Assembly (NCBI GenBank): GCA_032334055.1
Contig: JAUOZS010000001.1
Span: 3,310,001-3,374,000, forward strand
DNA: 64,000 nucleotides
Origin: Selenomonadales bacterium 4137-cl
Lineage (GTDB): Bacteria; Bacillota; Negativicutes; Sporomusales; UBA7701
Direction: 5' to 3'
Every line of letters starts with the position of its first letter. Within the stretch, counting starts at the first letter, position 1. This document shows positions 1-8,302 of the stretch, in pieces. Below the pieces are notes generated by a model that saw only the letters and a list, made by a program, of their open reading frames with translations, was not told where the DNA came from and ran no database searches. A program made the position numbers and the translations under genes.

Positions 1-247
1 GACGCAGACCCATCTTCTAGCGATAGCTTACATGTAGAGGCCATCTTTCTTGCCTAAGGTATGCACCTTAGGCATCACATTCGGTATTAGCACCACTTTC
101 GCGGTGTTGTCCCCAGCTAGAAGGTAGGTTGTCTACGCGTTACTCACCCGTTCGCCACTAGGAGTTATTGCTAACTCCCCGTTCGACTTGCATGTGTTAA
201 GCACGCCGCCAGCGTTCGTCCTGAGCCAGGATCAAACTCTCCAAAAA
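1..247 (-). rRNA. rrs: 16S ribosomal RNA, 5' end (partial)
   Basis: Read on the minus strand, this is the start of a bacterial 16S rRNA: the AGAGTTTGATCCTGGCTCAG primer site is at about 221-240, followed by the conserved GACGAACGCTGGCGGC and GTCGAACGGG segments and the first variable loops. The rest of the gene lies beyond the left edge. The V1-V2 sequence fits Negativicutes such as Sporomusaceae, by memory rather than by alignment. The exact mature 5' end is uncertain by a few bases. Confidence 0.97.
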
Positions 248-757
248 ATTGTATTCTTTGGAGCCTTTGATGGCTCGTTTGAATCGATTGTGTCTTTTTT
301 GACTACGCTCCCGAGGAAGCGCAGCCCGCACATCTGGCTTAATTTTACCTACATTGTTCAGTTTTCAAGGAACACTGTCCGGCGTTTGACCGGATCTTTA
401 TGTTAACATATCCTCATCGGCTCTGTCAACACTCTTTTTTTTCCATCTTTGCCGCTGCTTGCCTCGGCTGGCCTTTTCGTCCAGCCCGCTTGCGGCGACT
501 TTGTTATATTAACACGTCCCGCCGGGCCGTGTCAATAGGCATCTTTTGGTTTTTTGCGCCGTTTGTCCGTTTGCGGCGGCGCTTTATTAATATATCATAC
601 CGGCAGTTATTGCTCAACCGCCGTAGACGGCGATTATCGAAGAGGGGCGGCCGAATTTGTGCATGTGTTTACAGCTTTGATTATATGCTTGTATATGCTA
701 AATTATGCTCTTGCTTGGATAATAAGTTAGCCTGCCATGTTGCAGGCAGGCTTGTCC
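248..757. other. Gene-free stretch: rRNA leader, promoters and 3' region of the next gene
   Basis: No protein gene was found here. The part nearest 16S (248 to about 500) is the transcribed rRNA leader and contains the TTGAAAACTGAACAATG box (about 355-372) common before Firmicute rRNA genes. The two promoters follow. At 729-754 a GCCTGCC...GGCAGGC hairpin lies just past the stop of the P-loop gene. It has only a weak T-run on the minus strand, so it is at best a weak terminator. Confidence 0.6.
506..617 (-). promoter_or_regulatory. Tandem promoters of the rRNA operon
   Basis: Two sigma-A-type promoters point toward the 16S gene. The upstream one has -35 TTGAGC (612-617), a 17-bp spacer and -10 TATATT (589-594). 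The downstream one has a perfect -35 TTGACA (530-535), an 18-bp spacer and -10 TAATAT (506-511). Tandem promoters 250-350 bp before 16S are normal for rRNA operons in Firmicutes. Confidence 0.75.
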
Positions 758-1420
758 TTACCAGAAGGTCCGCGGCATGATGCGCTCCAGGGGCCAGACA
801 GGATTGCCGACGGCGTCGGCGGGACCAATTTGGTCGGCGATTTCCCGGACGGCCGAGGTGGCGACGACGGGAAGGCCGAGGATTCTGGCCGCTTCGGCGA
901 CGCCTGCTGCGCCTTTTTGGACGATTTCGACGGTGGTCTCTTCGGCCATGTGGGTGTTGTTGAGGAGGGCGTCGACCCTTCCCAGGGTGGCTACGTATTC
1001 AAGGATGTTTTCGACGGTGGAGGTGAAGGGCCGCGACATGTTGATGACGGCGATTATCTTGAGATGGGGGTTTTCGAAGGCGCCTTCGATGAGGTTGAAG
1101 ATTCGCGCGCCGTGGACCCCATAGCCCACATCCATGATGATGTTGCCCGGTCGCCGGAGCACCCAGCGCATCGATCCTTTGATGACGCTGCCGGCTTCGC
1201 CGAGGCCTACGGTGTCGCGCGTTTCCCAGGCGACGACGTCGATGCCCATGGCCTCCAGTTCTTTTTTAATCGGGCGGATGGTGTATACGGGTTCGACGGT
1301 GTCGAGGTCGACGAGTGTGACCGGCAGGCCGCGACGGCACAGGTCGATGGCCCGGTTAACGGCGTTTTCGCTTTTGCCGCTGGCGTATTCGCCGACGTAT
1401 GCTTCGATGATCGGTTCCAT
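758..1420 (-). CDS. P-loop NTPase-like protein of unknown function
   Basis: A 220-residue protein starting MEPIIEAYVGEYASGKSE. The GEYASGKS segment near residue 10 looks like a Walker A loop. A later VDLDTVEPVY stretch and the hydrophobic strand NIIMDVGYG resemble the nucleotide-binding core of MinD/CobQ-type ATPases. I do not recognise the family and give no function. The ATG at 1420 is preferred because AAGGGGTG lies 6 bases ahead of it. An in-frame start 30 bases upstream has no such site. It is the last gene before the rRNA operon. Confidence 0.75.
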   Translation of the reverse strand: MEPIIEAYVGEYASGKSENAVNRAIDLCRRGLPVTLVDLDTVEPVYTIRPIKKELEAMGIDVVAWETRDTVGLGEAGSVIKGSMRWVLRRPGNIIMDVGYGVHGARIFNLIEGAFENPHLKIIAVINMSRPFTSTVENILEYVATLGRVDALLNNTHMAEETTVEIVQKGAAGVAEAARILGLPVVATSAVREIADQIGPADAVGNPVWPLERIMPRTFW

Positions 1421-1533
1421 GTTGTCACCCCTTGTCCAGCGAAAGGGCACTTCATACCCGGGTTCGGTCCGGGCATCAAGTGCCGCGCGCGGTCATTTTC
1501 TTTAGTCTACCATACCGTCGCTGAAAAAACCAA

Positions 1534-1821
1534 TCAGGCGATAAATAATTTGAAGAGGATGAGCAGGATGACGCCGGGTATGCCGAGGAAGCCGGCGACA
1601 AGGGCGGTGATAGGGTTGATGGCGATGGCGAAGCCGAAGTGGCCGCCGACGAAGTTGACTATCCACAGCATTATGCCGCCAATGATGGCGTTGTAGACGA
1701 GCTTGAGGATGAGTCTGATGGGCATGAGAAAAAGCCGTCCGATGAGGTAGAGAAGGAATATCCCGAAGACAAAAGCGATGATGACGTTCCAGTCCCAGGC
1801 AAGTCCGGGTATGCTCGGCAT
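1534..1821 (-). CDS. bofA: Pro-sigma-K processing inhibitor BofA family protein
   Basis: A 95-residue hydrophobic protein with three or four membrane-spanning stretches and the glycine-rich end typical of BofA (GFLGIPGVILLILFK). In Bacillus, BofA holds the SpoIVFB protease inactive in the outer forespore membrane until sigma-K is needed. The location, after recR and yaaL, matches Bacillus. Two ATGs lie 6 bases apart. The one at 1821 sits 7 bases after GGAG, whereas the one at 1827 would be too close. A terminator separates it from yaaL, so it has its own promoter. It implies an endospore former. Confidence 0.9.
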   Translation of the reverse strand: MPSIPGLAWDWNVIIAFVFGIFLLYLIGRLFLMPIRLILKLVYNAIIGGIMLWIVNFVGGHFGFAIAINPITALVAGFLGIPGVILLILFKLFIA

Positions 1822-1933
1822 GCTCATTCTCCTTTCGGCAGATGCCTATTCCTATTGTAATCGAGATTTCCCGTCCTGTCATGCGCCGGGTTATCTTCCT
1901 TACAATATATCTACTGCACGTCCCGGGTATGCC

Positions 1934-1971
1934 AAAAAAACGAGGCTGTCTGAGTTTTTCAAACAGCCTCG
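1934..1971 (-). terminator. Terminator after yaaL
   Basis: On the minus strand ACGAGGCTGTTTGA and its complement form a long stem followed by seven Ts. It lies 7 bases past the yaaL stop, closing the dnaX-yaaK-recR-yaaL transcript before bofA. Confidence 0.85.
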
Positions 1972-1977
1972 TCCCTG

Positions 1978-2238
1978 TCAGCAGTATTTGTTGTTGGTGA
2001 TTCCCTCGCTGCGAGCTTTTTTCAGAAGGTATATGTATTTCTTTTCCGCCGCCTGCATCAGGTAGACGGCATGGTCGACTAGGTCGCTGTCGGATACGGA
2101 GTTGTAATAGTGCTGGGCAGCCAGCCACTCCCGCCTGGCCTGTTCGACGATGTCGGCGAGGGCGGGCATGGGAGCGGCGGGGCACGGGTCGCTGTCGACG
2201 AGGTTGGATAGCAGCCGTTTCGTCCAGGAGATTTTCAT
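1978..2238 (-). CDS. yaaL: YaaL-like protein (DUF2508)
   Basis: An 86-residue, helical, charged protein. Position between recR and bofA, size and general composition match Bacillus YaaL, a conserved protein of unknown function. The C-terminal half (LMQAAEKKYIYLLKKAR) is the part usually conserved. It is cotranscribed with recR, 75 bases away, and followed by a terminator. The assignment rests mainly on gene order. Confidence 0.8.
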   Translation of the reverse strand: MKISWTKRLLSNLVDSDPCPAAPMPALADIVEQARREWLAAQHYYNSVSDSDLVDHAVYLMQAAEKKYIYLLKKARSEGITNNKYC

Positions 2239-2313
2239 ATGTCTTCCCCTCCCGGTAATATTATTACCAGAAAGAGGGATATTTATTCCTGTTATTTGCT
2301 CCGGCTTTTGAGG

Positions 2314-2910
2314 CTACATTTCTCGGCGGTTTTCGAGGGCCTTGGAGAGCGTCACTTCGTCGGCGTATTCGAGGTCTCCGCCCACGGGCAGGCCGTGGGC
2401 GATGCGGGTGACTTTGACGCCGAGGGGCTTGAGGAGGCGGGCGGTGTACATGGCAGTGGCTTCGCCCTCCACGTCAGGGTTGGTGGCCATTATGACTTCC
2501 CGGACCTGGCTGTCGTTCATCCGGGCTAGCAGTTCCTTGAGGCGCAGTTCGTCAGGGCCGACGCCGTCAAGGGGCGAGAGCGAGCCGTGGAGTACGTGGT
2601 AGAGGCCGCGGAATTCCCGCGTTCGTTCCATGGCGGCCACGTCCTGGGGTTCTTCGACTACGCAGATGAGACCGGAGTCGCGCGTGTCGCTCCGGCATAT
2701 CTGGCAGGGGTCGCAGTCGGTGAGGTTGAAGCAGATCGAGCAGTAGCCGATTTTCTCCTTGGCTTCAATGATGGCTTCGGCGAGGTCGCGGCTCTGTTCC
2801 CGGTCCATGGCTAGTACGTGGTAGGCCAGCCGGGTCGCCGATTTGGGCCCGATGCCGGGGAGGCGGCGGAATTGTTCGACCAGCCTGGCGAGGGGGGCGA
2901 TATGCGGCAT
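2314..2910 (-). CDS. recR: Recombination mediator protein RecR
   Basis: 198 residues, the normal RecR length. The order is a helix-hairpin-helix segment ([15 protein letters not shown], about 17-31), a four-cysteine zinc finger (C57, C60, C69, C72) and a Toprim domain starting at about residue 79 ([10 protein letters not shown]). RecR works with RecO/RecF to load RecA at single-stranded gaps. It directly follows yaaK: the yaaK stop and the recR start are adjacent, as in Bacillus and many other bacteria. Confidence 0.97.
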   Translation of the reverse strand: MPHIAPLARLVEQFRRLPGIGPKSATRLAYHVLAMDREQSRDLAEAIIEAKEKIGYCSICFNLTDCDPCQICRSDTRDSGLICVVEEPQDVAAMERTREFRGLYHVLHGSLSPLDGVGPDELRLKELLARMNDSQVREVIMATNPDVEGEATAMYTARLLKPLGVKVTRIAHGLPVGGDLEYADEVTLSKALENRREM

Positions 2911-3234
2911 TTAAAACATCCCCGGTATTTTCATCCCGCCGGTGAGTTTGCCCATTTCCTGGGCCATCATGTCGTCAACTTTTTTGAGCGCTTCGTTGAC
3001 GGCGGCCATGATCATATCTTCAAGCATTTCGAGGTCCTGGGGGTCGGCGGCGGCCGGGTCGATCTTGATGGACAGGATCTGTTTTTCGCCATTGACGACG
3101 ATTTTTACCGCTCCGCCGCCGGCGGTGGACTCAAGGGTCCTGGTTTTGAGCTCCTCCTGCAGTTTGGCCATATCGGCCTGCAGCTTCTGCACTTTTTTCA
3201 TCATGTTGGACATGTTGCCCATGTTGCCGAACAT
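2911..3234 (-). CDS. yaaK: YbaB/EbfC family nucleoid-associated protein
   Basis: 107 residues beginning MFGNMGNMSNMMKKVQKLQ, with the amphipathic helix and the GGGAVKIVVNGEKQILSI core of the YbaB/EbfC family. These dimers bind DNA and are encoded between dnaX and recR in most bacteria. The ATG at 3234 is set by a GAGGAGGT site 7 bases upstream, located inside the end of dnaX. A longer reading frame upstream is a shadow of dnaX. The dnaX stop is at 3237, so the genes are 2 bases apart and probably coupled. Confidence 0.95.
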   Translation of the reverse strand: MFGNMGNMSNMMKKVQKLQADMAKLQEELKTRTLESTAGGGAVKIVVNGEKQILSIKIDPAAADPQDLEMLEDMIMAAVNEALKKVDDMMAQEMGKLTGGMKIPGMF

Positions 3235-3236
3235 AA

Positions 3237-4913
3237 TCAGACCTCCTCGTTCTTTTCTTGTTTGATTATTTTGCCGCCGAAGATCGCCAGAGCCTGGTCG
3301 AGGACCGGGTGCCCCTCGCCGGCGGGCGCGGGGGCGACGGGGGCGGTCGGGGCTGCGGACGGTTGCGGGACGGCTGGCACACAGCTTAGTTTCACCGGGT
3401 GGCCGGTGATCTGGGCGAGACTCTTTTCGACGATCTGGCGGTAGTCGTCCTTGTCGCTGCGCTCTCTGGCGAACGAGGATATGAATTGCACGGTCGCCTG
3501 GCTGTCGGTGAGGGATACGATATCTCCCTGGGATACGCAGGCGTGGACCGAGCGCTTGCCACCGGCGACGAGTTCTTTCAGGACGGCGTCCCAGACTTCT
3601 CCGGGGTTGGCGGCTGGCCTGGCTTCGGGCGGGGACAGTTTTGTCTCCGGAGCCGCGGGCTGAGATGCAGACTGCGAAGCAGGCTGCTGTATCGGTGCAG
3701 AAGCGGCCGGGGTCGGACGCGGCTTGGGGGGCGGTGGGGCCGGGCGGACCGGTCTGGGGTCTGCGCCGCCGGCAAGAGCGGCTTCGAGGGCGACGACCCG
3801 CTCGACAAGGGCGGCCAAATCGCTTTCGCCGCCGCGGCGGCAGACGGCTAGCAAGGCTATCTCGGCAGTGATGCGCGGCTCGGCGGTCCATTTGGCTTCG
3901 TTGGCCGCGTTCTGGAGCAGCTGGATCATCCGCACCAGTTCGTCGTGGCTGAAAAGGGCGCTCTGGGCGGCTATAACGGCCCGGTCTTCGCCGTATGTTC
4001 CGAGGTCGGCGACTTCGGGGGCGGCCTTGTAGAGCATGAGGCTGCGTGCGTGCTGAGCGAGTTCGAGAAGTAGTTGCCGGATGTCTTTGCCCAGGGATAT
4101 GAGTTCCTCAAGGGTCAGCAGAACGGCGGAAGCATCCCGTGCCGCCATGGCCGCGGTCAGCTGCGCTATCCATTCGTGGCCGACGAGGCCGAGAAGCCCG
4201 CGGACGGCGTTGGCGCCGACGGGGCCCTCGCCGAGGGCGGTGCACTGATCAAGGATGCTGAGGGCGTCACGCAGGCCGCCATCAGCGTGCAGGGCGATGA
4301 GGCGCAGCGCTTCGGCGGAAATATCGAGACCGCTGTCGGCGGCGACGACGGCGAGGCGTTTTTCGATGTCGGCGACCGGAATGCGGCGGAAATCGTACCG
4401 CTGGCAGCGGGAGTGAATGGTGGCCGGTATTTTGTGCGGCTCGGTGGTGGCCAGCACGAACAGGACATGGGCAGGCGGCTCCTCAAGGGTCTTGAGGAGG
4501 GCGTTGAAGGCTTCCGCCGTTAACATGTGTACTTCGTCAATTATGTATACTTTGTAGCGTCCTTCGACCGGCGCGAACTTGACGGCCTCGCGGAGGTCGC
4601 GGATTTCGTCGATGCCCCGGTTGGAGGCGGCGTCGATCTCGAATACGTCCATCGAGTTGCCGGCGGTGATCCGCTCGCAGTTGGGGCATTGGTTGCAGGG
4701 CGAGGGGGTGGGCCCGTGAACGCAGTTGACGGCTTTGGCGAGGATTTTGGCGGTGCTGGTCTTGCCGGTTCCGCGGGGACCGGCGAATAGGTAGGCGTGA
4801 GCGACCTTGTTGGCGGCGATGGCGTTTTTCAAGGTGGTGTTGATATGCTCCTGGCCGATCAGGTTGTCGAAATCCTGCGGCCGCCACTGGCGGTAAAGCG
4901 CTACATAGGCCAT
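3237..4913 (-). CDS. dnaX: DNA polymerase III subunits gamma/tau
   Basis: 558 residues. It has a Walker A loop (GPRGTGKT, about 45-52), the DnaX zinc module (C64, C73, C76, C79), a DEVH Walker B at about 117, a TTEPHKIP sensor region, then a proline/alanine/glutamine-rich linker at about 400-450 and a tau-like C-terminal domain. It is the clamp-loader ATPase of the replicase. The start at 4913 (MAYVALYRQWRP) has GGAGGTG 7 bases upstream. I looked for the AAAAAAG slippery site used for gamma formation in some species and did not find it, but did not search exhaustively. Confidence 0.97.
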   Translation of the reverse strand: MAYVALYRQWRPQDFDNLIGQEHINTTLKNAIAANKVAHAYLFAGPRGTGKTSTAKILAKAVNCVHGPTPSPCNQCPNCERITAGNSMDVFEIDAASNRGIDEIRDLREAVKFAPVEGRYKVYIIDEVHMLTAEAFNALLKTLEEPPAHVLFVLATTEPHKIPATIHSRCQRYDFRRIPVADIEKRLAVVAADSGLDISAEALRLIALHADGGLRDALSILDQCTALGEGPVGANAVRGLLGLVGHEWIAQLTAAMAARDASAVLLTLEELISLGKDIRQLLLELAQHARSLMLYKAAPEVADLGTYGEDRAVIAAQSALFSHDELVRMIQLLQNAANEAKWTAEPRITAEIALLAVCRRGGESDLAALVERVVALEAALAGGADPRPVRPAPPPPKPRPTPAASAPIQQPASQSASQPAAPETKLSPPEARPAANPGEVWDAVLKELVAGGKRSVHACVSQGDIVSLTDSQATVQFISSFARERSDKDDYRQIVEKSLAQITGHPVKLSCVPAVPQPSAAPTAPVAPAPAGEGHPVLDQALAIFGGKIIKQEKNEEV

Positions 4914-4984
4914 GGTCAGACACCTCCATAACAGGTGAATAGATTCCACACGCGTCCCGGCATTCCCTTTTTCGACACCGGCGG

Positions 4985-5020
4985 CAAATAGAAGAAAAGC
5001 AGCCCCCTGGAGGCTGCCGC
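4985..5020 (-). terminator. Terminator after the SRP RNA
   Basis: On the minus strand GCAGCCTCC and GGGGGCTGC form a stem followed by TTTTCTTCT, starting 10 bases past the closing helix of the SRP RNA. Confidence 0.8.
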
Positions 5021-5030
5021 AATTGATAAC

Positions 5031-5160
5031 ATCGGCCCAAGGCAGCCGTCAGGCTCCCTCGCGGCACATAAGAATTGTCACTTACCGTTGCTTCCTTCCG
5101 GACCTGGCGGGGTTCATGAGTTCCTATTGCGCAAGACCCAACGGCTACCGTGGGCCGACC
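5031..5160 (-). ncRNA. ffs: Signal recognition particle RNA (small bacterial type)
   Basis: The minus strand contains the SRP domain IV hallmark CCAGGTCCGGAAGGAAGC, including the GGAA tetraloop and the internal loop bound by Ffh. The ends GTCGGCCC and GGGCCGAT pair to close the rod, giving about 130 nt. It sits between tRNA-Ser and dnaX, the usual place in Firmicutes. Ends are estimated from the closing helix. Confidence 0.93.
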
Positions 5161-5170
5161 TTTGGTAAAG

Positions 5171-5260
5171 TGGCGGAGAGAGAGGGATTCGAACCCTCGG
5201 TACCTTTCACAGTACACACGATTTCCAATCGTGCTCCTTCATCCACTCGGACATCTCTCC
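5171..5260 (-). tRNA. tRNA-Ser (GGA)
   Basis: 90 nt, with acceptor GGAGAGA, long variable arm, GGTTCGAATCC T-arm and encoded CCA. The anticodon loop TTGGAAA gives GGA, reading UCC/UCU. Confidence 0.96.
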
Positions 5261-5315
5261 GTGTTGGCGTAAATGACTTTTTTCATTATATATGAATTTA
5301 ACTTGGTTGGCAATA

Positions 5316-5403
<88 letters not shown>

Positions 5404-5440
5404 GTATTTAGCGGCGGCAGATAATGACCGCCTTTTTGTC

Positions 5441-5902
5441 CTAGCCTTCTTTACTGCGTCTTTCCCGGAAGAACTGTTTCATCAAGGCCGCGCATTCGTC
5501 AGCCTTAACGCCGGCGAGGACTTCCGCCCTGTGGTTGAGAGCGTCGTTCCGGGCTACGTTGAAGATCGATTCCACTGCGCCTGCCTTGTAGTCGGGGCTG
5601 CCGTACACCAGCCGGTCGATTCGGCTCATGACGAGCGCGCCGGCACACATGGGGCACGGTTCTATTGTCACATAAAGCGTAGCGCCGGTCAACCGCCATC
5701 TGCCGAGTTTGCGGCAGGCTTCGCGGATAACGATGATTTCGGCGTGCGCGGTGGCGTCGTGCCACGTCTCGCGCATGTTATGGGCAGCGGCAATCACCTC
5801 GCCGTCCATGACGAGAACCGCTCCGATGGGCACTTCGCCGATGGCGTAAGCTTTGCGGGCCTCCGCCAGCGCCAGCTCCATATAATAATCATCGTTCGGC
5901 AT
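5441..5902 (-). CDS. tadA: tRNA adenosine(34) deaminase TadA
   Basis: 153 residues with the zinc-dependent deaminase motif: HAE at 53-55 (zinc ligand and catalytic Glu) and PCPMC with C83 and C86. TadA converts A34 of tRNA-Arg(ACG) to inosine. The ATG at 5902 is chosen because GGTGA lies 5 bases before it and the protein then starts MPNDDYYMELALAEA as usual for TadA. GTG codons 12 bases upstream are the alternative. It lies between tRNA-Ser(CGA) and tRNA-Arg(CCT), and its substrate tRNA-Arg(ACG) is encoded 266 bases upstream. Confidence 0.95.
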   Translation of the reverse strand: MPNDDYYMELALAEARKAYAIGEVPIGAVLVMDGEVIAAAHNMRETWHDATAHAEIIVIREACRKLGRWRLTGATLYVTIEPCPMCAGALVMSRIDRLVYGSPDYKAGAVESIFNVARNDALNHRAEVLAGVKADECAALMKQFFRERRSKEG

Positions 5903-5928
5903 CCGGTTCACCACGCTTTTGGAAAGCC

Positions 5929-6004
5929 TGGTGCGCCCGAGACGAATCGAACGTCCGACTCGCGGTTTAGGAAACCGCTGCTCTATCCCCTGAGCTACGG
6001 GCGC
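5929..6004 (-). tRNA. tRNA-Arg (CCT)
   Basis: 76 nt with 7-bp acceptor GCGCCCG/CGGGCGC, discriminator A and encoded CCA. The anticodon loop TTCCTAA gives CCT, reading AGG. Confidence 0.95.
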
Positions 6005-6028
6005 GTCATATTTTGGGTCGAGACTATT

Positions 6029-6059
6029 TAGAGTAGCGCCCGCAGGGACGACTACTCTA
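6029..6059. repeat. 8-bp inverted repeat between two tRNA-Arg genes
   Basis: TAGAGTAG (6029-6036) and CTACTCTA (6052-6059) are perfect inverted copies around a 15-base loop that could add CCC/GGG pairs. There is no T-run on either side, so it is not a clear terminator. It may be a processing hairpin or chance. Confidence 0.4.
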
Positions 6060-6126
6060 CCGGAAGAATTATAGCACTCCGGCCCGGTGTTGTCAATAAC
6101 GGTTATCCTGGCAATTTGTGGCGGGA

Positions 6127-6156
6127 GAAAAAAACACGGGCCAGTTATCCCGTGTC
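6127..6156 (-). terminator. Terminator after tRNA-Arg(ACG)
   Basis: On the minus strand ACACGGGA...CCCGTGT is followed by seven Ts. It starts 12 bases past the CCA end of tRNA-Arg(ACG), so tRNA-Arg(CCT) and tadA need their own promoter. Confidence 0.85.
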
Positions 6157-6167
6157 ATGTCTGTATG

Positions 6168-6244
6168 TGGCCTGCCCGGGAGGATTCGAACCTCCGGCCT
6201 TTTGATTCGTAGTCAAACGCTCTATCCAGCTGAGCTACGGGCAG
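6168..6244 (-). tRNA. tRNA-Arg (ACG)
   Basis: 77 nt with acceptor CTGCCCG/CGGGCAG, discriminator G and encoded CCA. The anticodon loop CTACGAA gives ACG. Its A34 is the expected substrate of TadA, encoded just downstream. Confidence 0.95.
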
Positions 6245-6318
6245 ATATTCCCGCCTCGCAGGCAAAGTGGATTATAGCATACCGGCAACGGTGCGTCAAG
6301 TGACCGGCAGGCTGAGAG

Positions 6319-6423
6319 TTATTAACAACTCCCCGCCAAGTTCACCATAATCACACCAAAACGCAACTCGACTCACGTTTTTATCCACAATTGTCAGCGT
6401 TTTGTGGATAGTTCTGTTGATAA
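6319..6423. promoter_or_regulatory. Cluster of DnaA-box-like sites
   Basis: One perfect DnaA box TTATCCACA (6381-6389) faces a near-perfect inverted one, TGTGGATAG (6403-6411). Together they form a 9-bp inverted repeat TATCCACAA/TTGTGGATA. Two one-mismatch copies flank them: TTATTAACA (6319-6327) and TGTTGATAA (6415-6423). The stretch is between tRNA-Arg(ACG) and a small gene. It could be a DnaA titration or regulatory site. There is no dnaA or dnaN next to it, so a chromosomal origin is unlikely. Confidence 0.5.
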
Positions 6424-6450
6424 CTTGGCGACAGAGCTATTTCGTCCCGT

Positions 6451-6747
6451 TCAGGAAGTCGGGACGGGGCGGCTCCAGTCCACATATACGCCGGTCTGCT
6501 GCCACAGCCCGGTGAGTGCAAGCTTGAGGGCAGCAAGGCTTTCCGTCGGGAAGGCGGTTCTTTCCCGGAAATCGCGCAGCGTGCGCTGCGCCTCCCGCAG
6601 CAGGTGTTCGCTGTGCAGGAAGGCTTCGACCGTTTTGCGGGTGACGGCGTCGGCCAAAACGACCGTGACTTTCTTTGTCTCGATGTCGTATTCGATGTAT
6701 CCGCAGTCGTTGTCGTGGTGAATGGCTACCCGGTATTTTTCTCCCAT
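6451..6747 (-). CDS. Conserved-looking small protein, unknown function
   Basis: 98 residues with no signal peptide or membrane segment. The N-terminal half (YRVAIHHDNDCGYIEYDIETKKVTVVL) reads as alternating beta strands and the second half as helices. GGAAGGA lies 7 bases before the ATG. It stands alone between the hydrogenase operon and the tRNA-Arg genes. I do not recognise the family. Confidence 0.65.
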   Translation of the reverse strand: MGEKYRVAIHHDNDCGYIEYDIETKKVTVVLADAVTRKTVEAFLHSEHLLREAQRTLRDFRERTAFPTESLAALKLALTGLWQQTGVYVDWSRPVPTS

Positions 6748-6856
6748 CGTACATCCTTCCCTATTCGCGCAGTATGGCAGTATTAATTATACTTCCCGGG
6801 CCGGCGAATTCCTGCACGTTTACATATATTTTTTCCGCGAAGCCGATGTTTTAGAA

Positions 6857-6884
6857 GGAAAACCGGCAGGATTGCTCCTGCCGG
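6857..6884 (-). terminator. Terminator of the hydrogenase operon
   Basis: On the minus strand CCGGCAGGA GCAA TCCTGCCGG is followed by TTTTCCTT, 18 bases past the stop of the large subunit gene. Confidence 0.85.
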
Positions 6885-6901
6885 CTGTGGATTTTTATCA
6901 C

Positions 6902-8302
6902 TTACAGCTTGAATTCGCCGACCGGCTTGCCGGGAGTGATGACGTGAACGGCGCAGGCCAGGCAGGGGTCGAAGGAGTGGACGGTGCGGACGACGGCCAG
7001 GGGGTTGTCGGCGTCGGGCACCGGCAGGCCGACGAGGGCCTGTTCGAGGGCGCCCGGCTTGCCGCCGGCGTCGCGGGGCGAGGCGTTCCAGGTGGTGGGC
7101 ACCACCGCCTGGTAGCGTTCGATGCGGTGGTTCCTGACGGTAATCCAGTGGCCAAGGGCTCCCCGCGGGGCTTCGACCAGGCCGACGCCGGTCGCGGCGT
7201 AGGGGATTTCGACGGGCGCTTCGCACGGTGCGCCGGGATCGAGTTCGTCGAGCCAGTTCGCCAGCGACTTGGTTATAAGGGCGGCCTCGAGGGTGCGGGC
7301 GACGATGCGGTCCATGGCGGATACGCCGGAGGTGTAGCGGCCGGCTATCCACATGCGGGCCAGCGGGCCGACTTCGCATACTTCGCCGCCATAGCGCGGC
7401 GCTTTGACCCAACTGTACGCGCCTGCTTTGCCGTACCTGGCGTTGGTGGCCGTTTTGTCGGGCGACCCGTCGGCGGCTTTGTCGTACCAGGAGTGGGCGG
7501 CGTCTTCGGTGACCTTGCCGATGTCGACGCCCGCCGGCTTGCCGCCGATGTAGACGCCTGCGCCGATGAGCTTGTCGCGGCCGTAGTCGTCGAGCGGGAA
7601 GGCGCCGTAGGAAAGGAAGTTGGCCGGGCCTTTGCCGACCTGGAAGTAGTCGCTGTAGGCGTTGGCGAGGAGGCGCGTATCCTCGGCATATTCCTTTTCC
7701 ACGAACTGGGCGATTTCAGCCAGCAGCTTCCGGTAAGCGTCGATTTTGTCCTTTTGGGCGGTCATGGAGGTACCGCCGGCGATGATGGCCACCTGATGGG
7801 GCATCTTGCCGCCGAACAGGGCGACCATCTCGTGGCACTTGCGGCGGATTTCCAGGGCCTTGAAGTAATTGCCGACGAGGCGCTCGTTGGTTTCCTTATT
7901 GAGGCGGTAGTCGCCGGTGTAGTGGCGGGTGAAGGGGGCAATCGCCGGGAACTGGACGTAGTCGGGCAACGACAGGTTATAGAAGTGGATTATGTGGGAC
8001 TGTAGGAAGTTGCCACCCAGGATGAGATTCCTGATTATGCGGCCATTCGTCGGCACCTGGACGCCGAAGGCGTCGTCGAGGGCAAAGGCGGCGGCGGTGG
8101 CGTGGCTGACAGGGCAGACGCCGCAGATGCGCTGGGTGATGTAGACGGCGTCGCGCGGGTCGCGGCCGGCGAGGATGGATTCGAAGCCGCGGTACATGGT
8201 GCCGGCGGCTTCGGCGGCCACTACTTTGCCGCCCTCCGCCATGACTTCGACCTTTAAATGGCCCTCCAGGCGGGTTACGGGGTCAATTACGATTTTGCGC
8301 AT
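6902..8302 (-). CDS. Periplasmic [NiFe] uptake hydrogenase, large subunit
   Basis: 466 residues. The two motifs that bind the NiFe(CN)2CO site are present: RICGVC near the N-terminus (C60, C63) and DPCLACAVH at the end (C447, C450). The 13 residues after H453 are the C-terminal extension that a maturation protease removes after nickel insertion. The protein should cross the membrane bound to the small subunit's Tat signal. The start ATG overlaps the small-subunit stop (TAATG). No hyp maturation genes or cytochrome b subunit are in the window. Confidence 0.95.
   Translation of the reverse strand: MRKIVIDPVTRLEGHLKVEVMAEGGKVVAAEAAGTMYRGFESILAGRDPRDAVYITQRICGVCPVSHATAAAFALDDAFGVQVPTNGRIIRNLILGGNFLQSHIIHFYNLSLPDYVQFPAIAPFTRHYTGDYRLNKETNERLVGNYFKALEIRRKCHEMVALFGGKMPHQVAIIAGGTSMTAQKDKIDAYRKLLAEIAQFVEKEYAEDTRLLANAYSDYFQVGKGPANFLSYGAFPLDDYGRDKLIGAGVYIGGKPAGVDIGKVTEDAAHSWYDKAADGSPDKTATNARYGKAGAYSWVKAPRYGGEVCEVGPLARMWIAGRYTSGVSAMDRIVARTLEAALITKSLANWLDELDPGAPCEAPVEIPYAATGVGLVEAPRGALGHWITVRNHRIERYQAVVPTTWNASPRDAGGKPGALEQALVGLPVPDADNPLAVVRTVHSFDPCLACAVHVITPGKPVGEFKL

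Noticed and set aside
737-1696. 319-residue plus-strand frame opposite the P-loop gene
   Set aside because: Asp/Gly/Phe-rich antisense shadow typical of GC-rich genes; no ribosome site or recognisable motif.
2911-3891. 326-residue frame around yaaK
   Set aside because: The first two thirds overlap dnaX in another frame and are Arg/Pro-rich noise. The true gene starts at 3234.
6319-6423. Reading the DnaA-box cluster as the chromosome origin
   Set aside because: No dnaA, dnaN or rpmH nearby, and no clear AT-rich unwinding element; four boxes are too few for a confident origin.
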